Assembly: GCA_000349905.1 (NCBI GenBank)
Contig: KB722737.1
Span: forward strand, 2,245,158-2,309,157
Length of the DNA: 64,000 nt
Direction: 5' to 3'
From: Volvariella volvacea V23
Taxonomy: Eukaryota > Basidiomycota > Agaricomycetes > Agaricales > Pluteaceae
The notes beneath the pieces were generated by a model that saw nothing but the letters and a program-made list of their open reading frames with translations, did no database searches and was not told the DNA's origin. Below are positions 8,269 to 21,890 of this stretch, piece by piece. Made by a program: the position numbers and the translations under genes. How positions within the stretch are numbered: position 1 is the first letter of the stretch; the number at the start of each line of letters is the position of its first letter.

Positions 8269-10736
8269 ATGGCAGATATGGACGTTTTTGCTGCAATGGG
8301 CATAGCTGGTTTTGGGAAGCAGACCACCAAACGCCAGCTGGACCCCAATCGCTTTGATAAAAACAAACGTGAGGAGGTAAGCAAGTCGTTTTCGTTTTGT
8401 TGCTTGGGCTGACGCGTTGTTTCTGTCCGATTTTTCGAATTTATTCAGGTTAAGAAAGAGGAAGACAAGAAGGGGAAAGGAAGGGAAATAGAGAGTGGTA
8501 GTGGTCCGTCCAACGAGAGCCCCCCTAAACCCTCACCGATTTCCAATCATCAGGATAGTCCAAGCGAGCCAGGCCTTCCCCTGAAGGCCGCCGAACAGGA
8601 AGAAGAACCAGAATATGACCCATCTGAGGACGAAGGGGACAGCGACCTACCACGATTTCCGATTACCCATGAAGTTCAGCTCAATGAGCACACCAAGGTC
8701 GTCTCTGCATTGAGCATGGACCCATCTGGTGCCCGTGTTCTGTCTGGCTCCCATGATTACGACTGTAAGCTATGGGATTTTGGAGGCATGGATTCAAGGT
8801 GCAAGCCTTTTAAGAGCTGGGAACCTGCTGGTACATATCACGTATGTCTATGAAAAAAGTTTAATATACTTCAGCTAACTAGCACATAGATTCAAGATGT
8901 CAAGTTCTCGAATGATGGTCAACGGTTCCTTGTAGTCCCGGGAACTCTTCAAGCAAGGTTATACGATAGAGATGGTGAGGAACAGTAAGTTAGGTATCCA
9001 TGCAAGTAACCCAATTCTTATCCTTGGCGCAGAGCGGTTTTCATCAAAGGCGACCCATACATTCGTGATATGAAACACACAGCGTATGATTCTTCACATT
9101 TGCAGTCGATTTATTCTCACTTATTGATCACTCCATTCTAGAGGGCACGTCGGCGAACTTTCTTCATGTTGTTGGCATCCAACGGATTCGCAAACCTTTA
9201 TTACAGGTTCTGCTGACTCGACTATAAGGTATGTCTATCTTTCTCCAGTCGGTTCGCGCTAACCATTCGGTTAGGATATGGGACGTGGAAAATAAGCGCA
9301 AGCAAAAGTCTGTCATCGTTGTGAAGTCCAAAGACCGTGGTGCCCGGACCAAAATCGCTGCCTGCAGCTACTCCATAGACGGCAACCTGATCGGGGGAGG
9401 TATGTATTGTGTTCTTTTCCCAGCAGTGTACTCATGTACACAGCGTGCCAGGATGGTGCATTACACATGTGGCAAGCTAGTTCCAACTTCGTCCGACCGA
9501 GTATGACGATAGAGGGTGCACACAAGAAGGGCACTGTAGTGGGGTCTATGACGTTCTCGGTGGACGGGCGAACGCTGATGACGAGAGGGGAGGATGAAAC
9601 CGTTAAACGTGAGTCATCTTTGTGATACATAGCTTGCTTCAAGGACTTAGCCCGTCAAGTCTGGGACTTGAGGTCCTTCAAGAAACCATTAGCCACAAGG
9701 AGTGACATTACTACTCTTTATCCCAACTCAAATGCCATGTTCAGCCCCGATGACAAATATATTATTACTGGCAACGGAGCGACAGCCAAGGGTGGCAAGG
9801 GAAAGTTGCTTTTTTTGGACAGGACAACTCTAGCGGACGTTCATACCCTTGAAGTTGAAGCAACTCCTGTGAGGGTATATTGGCACACCAAGATTAACCA
9901 GGTACGTTCCATTTACTCCGACCCTTCTCAAGATATTAATTATGCCGGACGCGAAGATTGTTGCTGGCTTGTCAAATGGTCGAATTTGCGTGTTTTATTC
10001 ACCCTTAACCTCGGTGAACGGGGCGAAGCTGCTGCTCAACAAGGGGCCACCAAGAAAAATTACAGTGGAAGATATGTCAGATGCACTGGCCGCGCCAACA
10101 ATATTGACACCACACGCATTGCCAATGTTCCGTGATATGGATCCCGGTACCGGCTCGAAGCGTAAACGAGAAAAGGATAGGCTTGACCCACGCAAAAGCA
10201 GGAGGCCTGAGTTACCAGTTACTGGACCCGGCAAGGGCGGTAGGGTTGGAGCAAGTGCCACTCAGCATGTTGTTCAAAACCTCGTACGAGATACGACCAG
10301 AGACGAAGATGTACGTGATTTTTACCCATTGATGCTCTTTGCAAAGGTGCTAGGCTGCTGCGAGCGTGCCGAAACACTTGACAGTTGCCGAGAGCCGTTG
10401 TTATGGTGTACTGATGTAACAATGCTTTCCCCTCTCCCTCCAGCCACGGGAAGCGCTGCTCAAGTACGCGGATGCTGCAAACAAAGATCCTCAATGGACA
10501 GCTGGTGAGTTGCAATGGGCCTGCTGGTTCCTTTCGTTCCCAAACGTCCTTGAACCTCGACATTTTACATCTGGCACGTGCCGTGATGATGATGAAGCCC
10601 TGTTTATATTTGGCTTTGTTTGTTGACAAGAAACTGACGTGGCGGTTTTTTCCGAAACCTTCTTGCAGCTTGGAAAGCGAATCAACCCACGCCAGTGTTC
10701 GCAGAAGTGGAGGAGGAGGAAGAAAAGGACGACTAG
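8269..10736 (+). CDS. WD40-repeat protein, WDR70 / gastrulation-defective-1 family
   Basis: Nuclear WD40 protein; animal and fission yeast WDR70 is linked to histone H2B ubiquitination and DNA repair. Seen: N-term MADMDVFAAMGIAGFGK, a charged linker (PEYDPSEDEGDSDLPRFPIT), then WD blades HTKVVSALSMDPSGARVLSG, DYDCKLWDFGGMD, GELSSCCWHPTD, SADSTIR|IWDVENK, CSYSIDGNLIGG and VWDLRSFKKPL. The family-typical tail has TPHALPMFRDMD, a basic nuclear-signal-like stretch (SKRKREKDRLDPRKSRR), and after two introns PREALLKYADAANKDPQWT|AWKANQPTPVFAE, ending acidic at 10736. At least nine introns, one of about 127 nt near 10315-10443. Start at 8269 is the first Met with family sequence after it. Confidence 0.88.
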
Positions 10737-10871
10737 AATGTCTAGGATAGCATTGTATAGCATAATTGGTGCATAGGAGGTGGGAGTAGCACGAGAAAAT
10801 TGAGGAAGGGGTGCTGAGGAACGAAGGGGGTGGCCCCTGCGCGGGAGATCTGAACTTTAATTTTCTTGGGC

Positions 10872-10877
10872 TATAAA
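10872..10877 (+). promoter_or_regulatory. TATA box of the bromodomain gene
   Basis: TATAAA, 93 nt upstream of the start codon at 10965, in a 228-bp gap after the WDR70-like gene. Confidence 0.4.
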
Positions 10878-10964
10878 GACCTAGCTGGCTTCCGATCCCC
10901 CTAACTCCCCAAAAATCTGCCCTTGCTCTTCATACAGTCACGCTGTGACGGTCACGATTCCATT

Positions 10965-13678
10965 ATGAGCAATGCGTCCTCAACACTAGACGCTGTCCAC
11001 AACAGCGACAACACTCGTCTTGGAACGGTCAATGGTGCTTCCGGTACCCAATCTCCTCCCATCACAAACGGCAATTCCGCATTGAATCCCGCCTCCCCAG
11101 CCGCTGACTCGCCTGCTACCCCAGTCTCGAACACCGTGGTCCCTGATGTAAAGATTGACTACCAAGAACAAGAAAGCGATGTTCGACACGAGCCCGTGCC
11201 AATTAAGTCCATCGATTCCATCGACAAGATAGATATCGCGTCGACGATCCCGCAGATTGGTTCCCCAGCAGATTCCTGTGCGCTTTTCAACTTTTTCCGC
11301 GCTTCTTTGTGCTCGTGTCTAACTTGCTCTTTTCAAGCCACCATCCCCATTCACCCCCCCAGTGGCACACCACGACCTCCGACTGGTCAGTTGCTTGACG
11401 ATGTGAAGATGACCGAAGCTCCCACCCACAACGTTACTTCCAACGGCGCAACCGATGTAGTCATGAGTGACGCGGGGGATGTCCAGACTCCAGCCACAAC
11501 GCCTGGTCTACTTCCCCCTCAATCGTCAGTGGGCAGCATCGATTCCAATGCCGCATCACCAGCCAACCATCCTCCCTCTAGTGACTCTCCTCATGATGAA
11601 GAGGAGTTGAAGCCACCTCCCGCAAAGCGAGCCCGTATGCAAACGGATTTAGATAAGCCATCCACTCTTGATGTAAGTCTGTTCTCGCTCTGTGCGCCAT
11701 GCAGGCGTACTGATTCTCATTATCGCTGCCGCGTCGTCCTTCTGAAGTCCGCCACCCCTCCTCCAGCGTCTAGTGTTGTTTCCAACGAGAACACTCCTGT
11801 TTATAAACCGGTCATATCAGCCGGGCCTTCCACCTTTACCAATGCTCAATGGCGTTTCTGTATGTCGACCATTCGCTCGTTGAAGAAGCTTAAAGATGCG
11901 GGCCCATTCCTCAAACCAGTTGATCCAATCGCGCTCAACATTCCTCATTACCCCTCTATCATCAAGTACCCCATGGATTTTTCAACGGTCGAGCGAAAAC
12001 TTAACTCTTCTAACCCACAAAAACCCGATCCCAGCCCCTTCAACCTACGCTATATGAGTGCTGAAGAGTTCATCTCTGACGTCCGCCTCATCTTCCAGAA
12101 TTGTCTAACATTCAACGGCCCGGAACATGCTATCGTTTCGATGGGCAAAAGAGTGGAGGAGGTTTTTGATAAACAGATTAAGCAGATGCCACCTGGTCTT
12201 GAGGTACTTATTGTAATATCTATTTTTGATACATTGATTTATTGTCTGTGGTCACCAGTCCAAAGCTCCGGCTACCAAGAAGCCTACACCACCACCTCCA
12301 GCTCCACTGCCGGTGGCAGCACCGAAGAAGAGTCAACCAGCTCGCCGTGTCTCAACTTCAGTTCCCGTCATTCGTCGCTCCGATACAGAACCTGCTGTTG
12401 GGCGGCCCAAGCGCGAGATTCACCCACCACCACCAAAGGACTTGCCGTACGCTGATGTACCGAAGAAGCGCAAAGGAAAGCCTGTCAGAGACGATGGGAC
12501 CACTGAGCAATTGAAGTTTTGTAGCAGAGTGCTCACAGATCTCCACCGCAAGCAGCATTATGCTATTGCACACCCCTTCTATGAACCAGTCGGTAGGTCT
12601 GGTCTCCTATATGCCGCTTCAGCTTTATCGATGGATCACTAGATTATGTCAAGCTCGATTTGCCTACATACCCGAAGATAGTCAAGAAACCGATGGACCT
12701 CTCTACTATGCGAAAGAAGTTAGATAATCATGAATATCCCAATGCCCAAAAATTCTGTGACGACTTCAAGTTGATGATTCGCAACTGCTTTGCATTCAAC
12801 CCCGCAGGAACCCCGGTCAATCAGGCGGGTATTGAGTTGCAACGACTGTTCGACGAGAAATGGAAGAATTTGCCGCCTTTGCGTAATGCCAGCGAGGACG
12901 AGGATGAAGATGACGAAGATGATAGTGACGCAGAACGCCAACGTATGATTTACCTTCTTCCATCACTTTTTGGTGCTAATGCGTAATTCAGGGGCAATCG
13001 CTGAGATGGAGAGTCAAATTGAGACTATGCGTGATAGCATTGCTGCCCTGAAAGCGAAGCCAAAGAAAGAGAAGAAAAAGCATAAGCAAGAGAAGGCACC
13101 TGTAGCGTCAACTTCAAAAGCGCCAAGCAAGCCAGCAAAAACTTCATCCTCGAAGAAATCAAAGGGCAAGAAACCTATTGCCGACGACGACGTTTTGACT
13201 TTCGAACAGAAGAAGGATCTCAGCGAGTCGATAAGCAGATTAGAGGGTGCCAAGTTGGAGAAGGTGATCCAGATTATTCACGAGGGAGTTCCTGAGATTC
13301 GTGATGTGCGTTTTGGTTTCTTCTGTGCCTACGCCATCGCTGATTGTTTTCTAGAGCACGGAAGAAATTGAACTGGAAATTGACACGCTACCGGCAGCTG
13401 TCTTGACCAAGCTCTACAACTTCGTAATCCGACCAATGCGGCAGCCCACTGCCAAACGCAACCGTACTGGCAAGGGGACTGGCACTGGCGGATTGAAGCG
13501 TAAGAGCATGGATGAGGATGTGGAGGCCGAAAAGATTCGACAACTAGAAGAACGCATGGCATTGTTCAACCAAAATCCAAACGGACCTCCACCTGTCGTT
13601 CCACGCAGAGCCGACGATAGCGACCATTCATCGGATTCGAGCTCTGGATCGGACAGCTCTGGCAGCGACTCTGAATAA
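10965..13678 (+). CDS. BDF1: BET-family double bromodomain chromatin protein (BDF1-like)
   Basis: Reads acetylated histones H3/H4 and recruits TFIID/SWR1 in yeast. Start at 10965 ([14 protein letters not shown]). Disordered Ser/Thr/Pro N-terminus; bromodomain 1 about 11845-12195 ([37 protein letters not shown], acetyl-lysine Asn in [10 protein letters not shown]); bromodomain 2 about 12510-12885 ([20 protein letters not shown], Asn in [12 protein letters not shown]). An acidic run and a coiled coil ([19 protein letters not shown]) follow, then a Lys-rich stretch and an NET domain about 13180-13440 ([20 protein letters not shown] to [18 protein letters not shown]). The C-terminus is a Ser/Asp repeat that could be a CK2 target. 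Introns interrupt both bromodomains and the NET domain. Order matches yeast Bdf1 and animal BRDs. Confidence 0.93.
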
Positions 13679-13950
13679 GCCGTTTCAATGGATAGTCCGA
13701 AGCATGTGTCCTACTATACGTATCTCGCTTTCTTGCCTGACTGCCATGTGTGCTGTTCCTTTTACCTTCTTGCAATGTGACCTTATACATTCTATCCTCG
13801 TTTAAGAGCCAAACCACCTATGTAGCTAGTTAGTCAAATTTTCTATTGATACCTCAAATACGTGCACTTCGTAATCCAGATAATTGTGCATTGTAGTATG
13901 AGGACATAAACCGTTACAATATGATAGTAAGATTATTGTGTTGTTAATAG

Positions 13951-15269
13951 TCATTTCCTACGAGAATTTGCCTTTTGGAATTGTTGCCATCCTGTTCGAA
14001 TTGGTGCAGATTGTGGAGGAGCAGGGTTATTCTGAAGTGAAACACTATTGGTTGCATCTGTTGGGGTAATTTTCGTCCAGCCAGCCCCTGGCGCAGGGCG
14101 ACCAACGGGGGCTGAACCTGAAATTGGAGCTGGAGGTTGTGAAGCTGGGGCTGAGGTATTGTGAGACCCAGTGTCAAGAACTGTCCAGCCTCCCGCACGA
14201 AAGGCTGGTGGTGCTCGAGTTGATATGGTGGCGGCAGGTGGTGGCAGTGATGACTCTACAGATGGGGCTGGGGCTGGCGGGGCAACAGAGGATGGGGGAG
14301 GGGGTTGTGGTTGTGGTAGCGGTGGAGCGGAAGCAACCCCAATTGTTGCCCATCCGGACTTCTTGAAACCCCCTGCTCCTCCTGATGTTGATGGTACGGG
14401 GACGGGCTTGGGAGGCTCGGCTTCAGGATTGGTACTGCTTGACCCCATGCTGCTCGCCGTAATCGGTTTTGGCATTCTAATCCCGTTTGCAGCTGCCATC
14501 TTGCGTAACTCCTTCTCCTCGCGTTTTCGCTCTTTCTCCTTACGTTTATCAATTTCCTCCTTTGGTTTAAGACGGATGTTGGCCTGCATATCCTTGAATC
14601 TGGCCCTGTGATGGTGTGCATAAGAATTCGTGTGCTCATCGTACTGAGCGACGGTTTTGAACTGTTTGTCACATAGCGTGCAATAGAAAGCCCGAAGAGT
14701 AGAAGATATCTCGGACTCTAATGCAGCTTTACGTGCTACCAGGTCCTACGATGAATGATTTCTGGACACTGTACTACAGAGAAATCAAATTGCTGACGTA
14801 CTTCTCGAGCCCTGCGTTGCTCCTCTGTCTCTTTCTGCTGTCTCTCTGAATCGAGTCCACGTCGCTGCGCAACTGTCGTTTCAATCATTCGAACATCTTG
14901 GGATATCTTCCCAAGCCCAGTCGAATCCTGCTTGACATGGAATGGAATAGGATCGACACGACCTAAGGTAGACAGTCCTTAGGGGTTATGCTGCTCCACT
15001 AGCATCGTACTCGACGAACCTTCCTTCGAAAGCCCGAGAGGCTGACCCTCCACCCAACCTAGTTTTGCTAACATAGCAAAACCCTTGTTGGTTGGTTTGA
15101 TTTTGGTGTCCACAGTCACGACTTCACGGGGCGCCTTGCGAATGTATTCATCGTATTTGTGGACGTCAGCGTTATCTACATCCATGTGATCCGGAGTAGG
15201 GGATGGGGAGCGAGAGACGAGGGAAACATCGTCGTCGTCGTCGTCATCCTGGGGTTTGTCGTCTGGCAT
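13951..15269 (-). CDS. G-patch and C2H2 zinc-finger protein (GPATCH8-like)
   Basis: Probable RNA-processing factor that could activate a DEAH helicase through its G-patch. Three exons from Met 15269. Seen: an acidic start with seven Asp in a row, a Ser/Pro segment, the G-patch (KGFAMLAKLGWVEGQPLG), and a second part after a 57-nt intron (RVDPIPFHVKQDSTGLG). A helical Glu/Arg region leads to a C2H2 finger (FYCTLCDKQFKTVAQYDEH followed by His residues), and a coiled coil rich in Lys/Glu/Arg. The long C-terminus is Pro/Ala/Ser-rich, with Trp motifs such as GWTVLDTG and GWTKITP. G-patch followed by one C2H2 finger is the GPATCH8 layout. No partner is encoded nearby. Confidence 0.85.
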
Positions 15270-15519
15270 TGAACGCTACGGAATGGGAGGCAGTATACAC
15301 TGGTTCAGTGCGGGAAAACATGAGAATACCTTGGGAGGCGGGAGCTGTTGAGATCGGGTTAGTGGTATCGCATTCCATCGGGCAATGCTCTCTGTAGACA
15401 TGCTGATACTTGGTCGCCGCTTGCAGCCAGCCTGACACAGCGCTCTTGAGCACGTGACATTCGCGTCTGACACAGCGCAGTCATATTGACCAACGCGCCC
15501 CACGCTTTCCTTTCGATCT

Positions 15520-18500
15520 ATGGACTCGGATGACTATTTCCAGGAAGACACCTTCGACGATGCCGTGTACGACCAACTCGACGTGATTGAAGCCTCCTTG
15601 GCTCCCCCCCAATCTATGCGGTCCGCTCAAGCCCCCTCAATGCCGAGCACACCTCAAAGGGTACCCCCTCAGGAGCCGTCGTTCTATGACCTGACTTTAG
15701 ACCTTGACGAGGAGGAACTTTCCAGACTCGATCGGGCTGTCGAAGATGCCTACCGCAACCGCCCCCGTCCTGGCCCCAGCCGTACTGTACAAACGACGCT
15801 TTTTGGTGGCGTCCTCCCCAATCAGCAGACGCCCGCCAGCAAACTTAAACCACGGTTGGAAAGGGTGGATTCAAATTCGCATAACGGCTTCTCCAGTCAG
15901 CCGCTACAGAAAAGCAAAATATGGGACCAGACCGCCTTTGCTAAGACGGGTTTAAAGCAACCCAAGGGGAAGGGAAAGGGAAAGGGGCGGGCATGTGATG
16001 AAGACGAAGAGGAGGAGGAACCCGTTGAATTTGTTCAATTCCCTGCCCCCTTCGTCTCAAGTAAGTTCCTTTCTTTGCATAATTCATTCGAACGGGCATG
16101 CTCATCAAAACAGTTGGGTACGTGCATAGATCTGCCTAGTTGCGTAGTCGATTCTTTGAACTGCTTCGTTGTTATCCCCATTTGCACAGTCCCGTAAGGC
16201 AATAACTTGCTGCCAGCACTGTGTGGCTAGCTAACTTTGAGTATAGCCTCCCCCGATGAAGCTGAAGCCAGATTTGCTTGAGGCCAAACACTGGATATAT
16301 CCTCTAAATCAGCCGAAACGTGATTATCAGTTCAACATCGTAAAGCGTTGCCTTTTCGATAATACGATTGTGTCCCTGCCCACCGGTTTGGGTAAAACAT
16401 TTGTTGCCGGCGTGGTAATGCTAAATTGTACGCATAATCTCTATTGTTCATTTCATCGCCTTATGAGCCCCAAGTCTATCGTTGGTTCCCGGAAGGGAAG
16501 GTAGTCTTCGTGGCTCCAACAAAGCCGTTGGTAGCGCAGCAAATAGAGGCCTGCCACAAAACTTGCGGAATCCCTGGGAGTGACGCTGCTGAGCTTACAG
16601 GTAACGTGTCCAAACCGCTTCGCGAAGACGCGGTGAGTGCCCCATATCACTATTTTTATTCACTATCCAACCATATCACATCATATTTTGAAGTGGAAGA
16701 AAAAGAGAGTATTCTATTTAACCCCCCAAACCCTCATTAACGATCTAACAACTGATATGTGTGATGCACGGGATATTATCCTTCTGGTCATTGGTATGTC
16801 AAGTGCTCAGTCAATTTTGTAGGTGCATAAAGCCATTTAACCTACAGATGAGGCCCATCGAGCTACGGGCAACTACGCGTATAATCAGGTCGTTCGATAC
16901 TTAATGGCCAAGAACCCATACTTTCGTGTTCTCGCCCTGACTGCTACGCCTGGTAGTAACCCAGACGCCGTTCAAGCCCTTATAGATGGTTTACATATCA
17001 GCCGAATTGAAATTCGAGACGAAAATAGCTTAGATCTTCGGCCATATCTTCATCACAAGGTAATTGGAGCACGAATTTAATCGTCTGCGCCACTTACCAG
17101 CTCTTAGAAAATCGAACAACATATCATCCAGATGAATGAAGACATCAATTTGGTGAAAGAGCCTCTTGCAGCTCTGATGTCGGTGGGTCAATGCAGTACT
17201 GCAGCGGTCGTCTGTCTTAGTTGGGTTATAGACTGTCCTCAAGCCCCTCATCTCGAAGGGGATTTGGTATGGTTCGACGGACCCTGTCATCATGCACCCT
17301 TATACTCCCCAAGCCAGGATGTCCAACCTGGAGCGTGACAAGCAGTGGGCTCGTGGGCCGTTGTCTAAATTATCATCATTGGCCCGTGCGATGGGCTATC
17401 TCGTGAGTTTGGGACCATCACCTCATCCACCATTGCTAATATCCACTCGAAGATTGAGGGTACGACGGGCATGTGCCATACATATTTACGAGAGATCTCT
17501 TGCGATCAGGAGAGTGCTGATGGCGATCAAAGGAAAGCGTCAAAGGCAAGGAAGCTCAGAGATGACCCGCAATTCCAAGCTGTCATGACTGCGTTAGAGA
17601 CGCAAAGGGCCCGTGGGTTCTCTGTACACCCGAAAATGGAACGCTTGAAGGCCTTGATCGTGCAACATTTTGCGGAGACGTTAAGTGATGATGGGGGTCC
17701 ATCCAAAGATGAAACACGCGTCATGGTATTCGTGACATATCGAGAAGCTGTTGATGAGATTGTTGATGCCCTGAACTTCGAGCGTCCACTAATTCGAGCT
17801 CACCAATTTATCGGACAGGGCATCGACAAACAAGGTAAAAGAGGTCTTGCTCAAAAGGAACAATTGGAGGTGTGTCTTCTTCTACCCATTCAGCTCGAAG
17901 CTGCTCATGCACTATTACAGGTCATCAAAAAGTTCAAAGATGGAGAGTTCAACGTGCTCGTAGCGACATCTATCGGCGAAGAAGGTCTAGACATTGGCGA
18001 AGTCGACCTGATTGTCTGCTATGATGCGCAGAAAACCCCTATCCGCATGGTAAGATTTTCTTCTTATTGCCAAACCCCACGCCATAATAATTCTTGAATC
18101 TAGCTTCAACGCCTCGGTCGGACAGGTCGCAAGAGAGACGGTGTGGTTCACGTCCTCCTCTCCGAAGGGCGTGAAGAGCATAACTTCGAAAAGGCCAAAG
18201 TTACATACAAGGAAGTGCAAAAGACTATTTTCCGCGGAGAAACTCTTGAATTCTATACGGACGTTGAAAGATTGCTCCCATCACAAGTCAAACCCAGCTG
18301 TCTTGAAAAGAAGATGGACATTGAAGAGTACGTTCGTGAGGATGGTCGTAGCATACTCGTCCCTCGCGCCTCAAAGAGGAAGAGGAACGACGACGTGATG
18401 AGGAATATACCGGAAGGAACAAGTACGGGATTCGTCTCTGTTGCGGATCTCATACTCAAAGGTACAAAGAAGCGGAAAGTGGTCAAGCAAAAGGATTTTG

Positions 18501-20092
18501 ACGAAGCGGGGATGGACGACGATGATGATAGAGAGCTTGAATCCGGGTTAATGTCGCTACTATCCCGTCGCACACAATCAGAAGCTACTCAAGGGCAAGA
18601 CAAGGGTCAAAAAGGCTCAAAAACTAAGAAAGCGACTTTGCGCAAAACTAAGACATTGGACGTAACCACGAAAGTATCCGGGAAAAAGAAGAAAAAAGCT
18701 GATTTGGTGGTTTCACCCACATTCTCCCAGAAAGGCTTGGATGATTCGGACGATATGGACCTTGAAACCAGTATATCTGTGCATCCCTTTGTGGAGCGCC
18801 CCAAGAGACCACCAGTCAATGAAAAGCATGCCCCAAGTAAATCGTCATCTGAAGACGAACTTCTTATCCTCAGTCATGGAGCAGGTTCTCCTTCCAAGAC
18901 AAGATCACGCAAGGCATCTGCGTCGACTGAACCCCATCGGTCCCGCAGCGTGACTGTGAAAACTCCAAGTAGATCGGTCGCTTCACCAATGCAATCTACC
19001 CCTCGGCGCAAGCAATTTGGAGACACGTATACAGACTCGCCCGGATCCTCGCCCTTCTCTCCTCGTTCTTCGCCACGAAACCTTGGTGTGATCGACCTTA
19101 CCGACTCAGAGTCCCATCATTCATTTCCCGGTGTTGACATTCCGCCAATACCCCCAGATACCTCTGTGGAAGACAACCATAATTCCTTGGCAGAGCATTT
19201 GACTGCTGGTCAATCAGCAGATAAATGCCACGACATGTCTTGGTTAGTTAATGATGATGATGACGATGTTGACATAGAGATCGTTCGTTCTTCGCCTTCA
19301 GCTCCTGAACCTCCGCCATTACCTTCGGCGGACGAACCAGCTAAGTCTAATAGTAAAAGCACCCCGAAACGCACAGGCAAGTCAACAAGTAGTAGGCGAG
19401 GAGAAATGCTTCCTCCAGCAGAATTGCCAAAGCATATTGCATCGCCCTCAGTTAGCTCATCACCAATCTTCCAAAGTCCGGAGCTCTCTGCCCCTGTCCG
19501 TCTTAGAGGTCGACAAAATGCGAAACGACCGACCAATCGAGATCCTTTAGAGTCCCCTTCTGTTTCAAAACCCAAGAGACGGCTCTATCGTCGAGGCAGT
19601 GATACACGGAGCCCTATTGTGTGTTCCCCAAAACAACCAGCGAGGCCAAAGAAACGCTCGCGAAACCCGTTATTACTGCCCCATGCCAATCCGTTGTTGG
19701 ACATTGCCGCCGGTCACTCCGGCGATGAAGAAAGTGACGGAGAATATGAGGATCATTACGAAGAGGATGAGCCCGAGAGCGAATCAGACAGGCAATTCCT
19801 ACAGGAGTTACCGGAGACCCAGGTTTCACCCTCCTATGATCAGTCGGCGATGTATCGTCAGGGATTATTCACCCAGGCGCCCTTGGGTGATAAAGCACCC
19901 TTATTCGCAAACCGACCAGTTCGTAATTGGGCCTTTGCACAAGGATTCGGGTTTAATGCCGGACGGACACATGTTTTGAGTTCACCCAGAGACGAAGGAG
20001 AGGATGATGAACCGGACGAGTATGCCATTGGAAGCTTTGTTGTTGATGATGATGCCGAAATTTCTTATATTAACGATTCGAGTGAGCCCTGA
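15520..20092 (+). CDS. MPH1: FANCM/Mph1-type 3'-5' DNA helicase
   Basis: Helicase/translocase that processes recombination and replication-fork structures. Start Met 15520 ([16 protein letters not shown]). Motifs: [20 protein letters not shown] leading into [17 protein letters not shown] (Walker A, about 16375), [43 protein letters not shown] (about 16850), LALTATPGS, then [50 protein letters not shown] and [13 protein letters not shown] (motif VI, about 18115). An Mph1-type helical insert lies between the lobes. The tail after about 18400 is very long, disordered and charged, ending near [20 protein letters not shown] and an acidic stretch. About nine introns fall in the first 2.6 kb; the tail is one large exon. 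Confidence 0.92.
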
Positions 20093-20189
20093 CGCAATCG
20101 GGACACCCTCATGCTCATGACGCGGACTCTAATACTATTCTAATACTATCAAGTTAATTGTATCATATACGCCGACAATAAATGGTTGG

Positions 20190-21890
20190 TTAGTTGGCTT
20201 TAGGAGGTCGTCTAACGTATATATCCCCGTAAGATTCGCTAACACCTTCCCGAGGTGCTACAAAACCAGCAGCCTTCTTTTCGTCTGCAAGCCCTTTAAC
20301 CACTCCAAGGAAATCGTTGACGGCTTCCTCGGAAGTCTGAATGTGAACAACGAGTCGAGAACCCCCTAGATGAAGTGGCTGAGGTAGTGCAGCAGCCTTA
20401 TCGGCAATTTCTTCGTAAGTAACACCGATAGGTGCTGGATCGTAGAATACCTAGTTTGTCAGCGTTAAGCCTAGCTGCTCTCTAAATGATCACAGGATCT
20501 CGCACCATGCAAGTTTCTGCGCGACTCGTTATTTTGACGCCAATATCTTCAAGACCGTTTTCGAGTCTTCTTGTGAGTTGATGTACAGTGGCCAACTTTG
20601 GGAAATTGTGAGTTAGTGCATACGCTGCTGCTGCTGTGAGGACGCCAATCTGCCTCATGCCTCCGCCAAACAACTTCCTGAACCAGCGGGCCTTCTGAAT
20701 AAACGCCTTGGTCCCAACCAAGCAAGAGCCGACAGGTGCACCTATCGAAAAAAGGGTGTGAAATTGTGTTATTGAAACCATGACAAGTCTTACCTAGACC
20801 CTTGCTGAAACACAAACTAATGGAATCAAAAGGTTTGCAAAGCTCTTCTATGGATTTTCCGGATTCAACAGCAACATGCCAGATGCGAGCACCATCTAAA
20901 TGTGCCTTTGCACCGATTGAATGAGCATAATCGCAAATTGCGACAACTTCTTCCTGTGGAATAACTGTGCCATTCAGAGTATTTTCTAGCGCTATTATCT
21001 GAGTTGGAGCGCTGCAGGGGGTGTCAGTCTTAGCCTGACACTCAAAAGGAATAGGCTCAAAAGACCTACAAGTGGATGTCAGTCCCAGTGATGGCATGCT
21101 CCTTGACATCGGCAAGAGTTAAATGGTGGCCTGCAAGCTTAGTCATTGGGGATGTCGTGTAGAAGGCCAGAACGCGGTCTCTTACGGTTAGATGGGATAA
21201 CGGCTGTCACAGCGGCGCCGGAATGAAAAGCAGCCCCACCTGCTTCGTACCTAAGGAAATGTCGGAGTGACCATTGCGAGCTAAAGAGATGGTCCTCACT
21301 TGTTAATGTGGGCGCGGTAATCGCACAATACAGAATAGGGGGGTTGTTGGAGATGTGTCCGGAGGGCGATTTGGTTTGAAGCTGTTCCGGAAGGCATGAA
21401 CAGAGCCGCCTCCTTGCCCGTTATTTTGGCGATGTGCTGCTCAAATGCCCTATCCTACTCCTTAGTTTAGGTCCATCCCACAAGCTTTTCTGGCTCACGC
21501 TGCAGTGGGTTCGTGGTACACATCATCCCCACGAGTCGCCTCTGATGCATATGCAAGCATTTCCTTGGTTGGTACTGCATTGCATTGTGAGTCATGTCTC
21601 GAAGGCACCAAAGAGTTCTACCTGTGACAGTATCCGCTATTCCAATTAAGCACTACCTACGTGGCACTTGGGGGGAAGGACTCACATATAAAAGTGCGGG
21701 AAATCTCTAAAAGCTTTTCCTCATTGACTCGGCCCGGGTTCTTAGGTAGAACATCGACCTTGACTAGCTCTGCAAGCTGCGCGATGGACAAGGTCGCCAT
21801 TCCTCGAACAGGTTTTGGGATGGCGGGCAAGATGGTAGTGCGAATGAAGGGTGTGAAAGGCGACAATGCATGGGTATAAATGGTGGACAT
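20190..21890 (-). CDS. GLY1: low-specificity L-threonine aldolase
   Basis: PLP enzyme that splits L-threonine (or allo-threonine) to glycine and acetaldehyde. Start Met 21890 gives an N-terminal extension (MSTIYTHALSPFTPFIRTTI) that may target mitochondria; Met 21801 (MATLSIAQ) is an alternative. Splicing ...EISRTFI to S-DTVT|VPTKEML gives the family start, followed by ATRGDDVYHEPTA, ITGKEAALFMPSGTASNQIA, DYRAHIN, ALENTLNGTVIPQEEV, AHLDGARIWHVAVESG, and SLCFSKGLG|APVGSCLVGTK with the PLP Lys. The C-terminus reads VFYDPAPIGVTYEEIADKAA to VRRPPKAN, stop at 20190. Seven or more short introns. The extension before the fold is longer than in yeast Gly1. Confidence 0.92.

Noticed and set aside
10923..10964. 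Upstream start for the bromodomain protein
   Set aside because: It begins with TTG; the first ATG is at 10965.
14171..14611. Plus-strand Gly-rich open frame opposite the G-patch gene
   Set aside because: It is the antisense shadow of a Pro/Ala-rich coding segment with clear family context on the minus strand.
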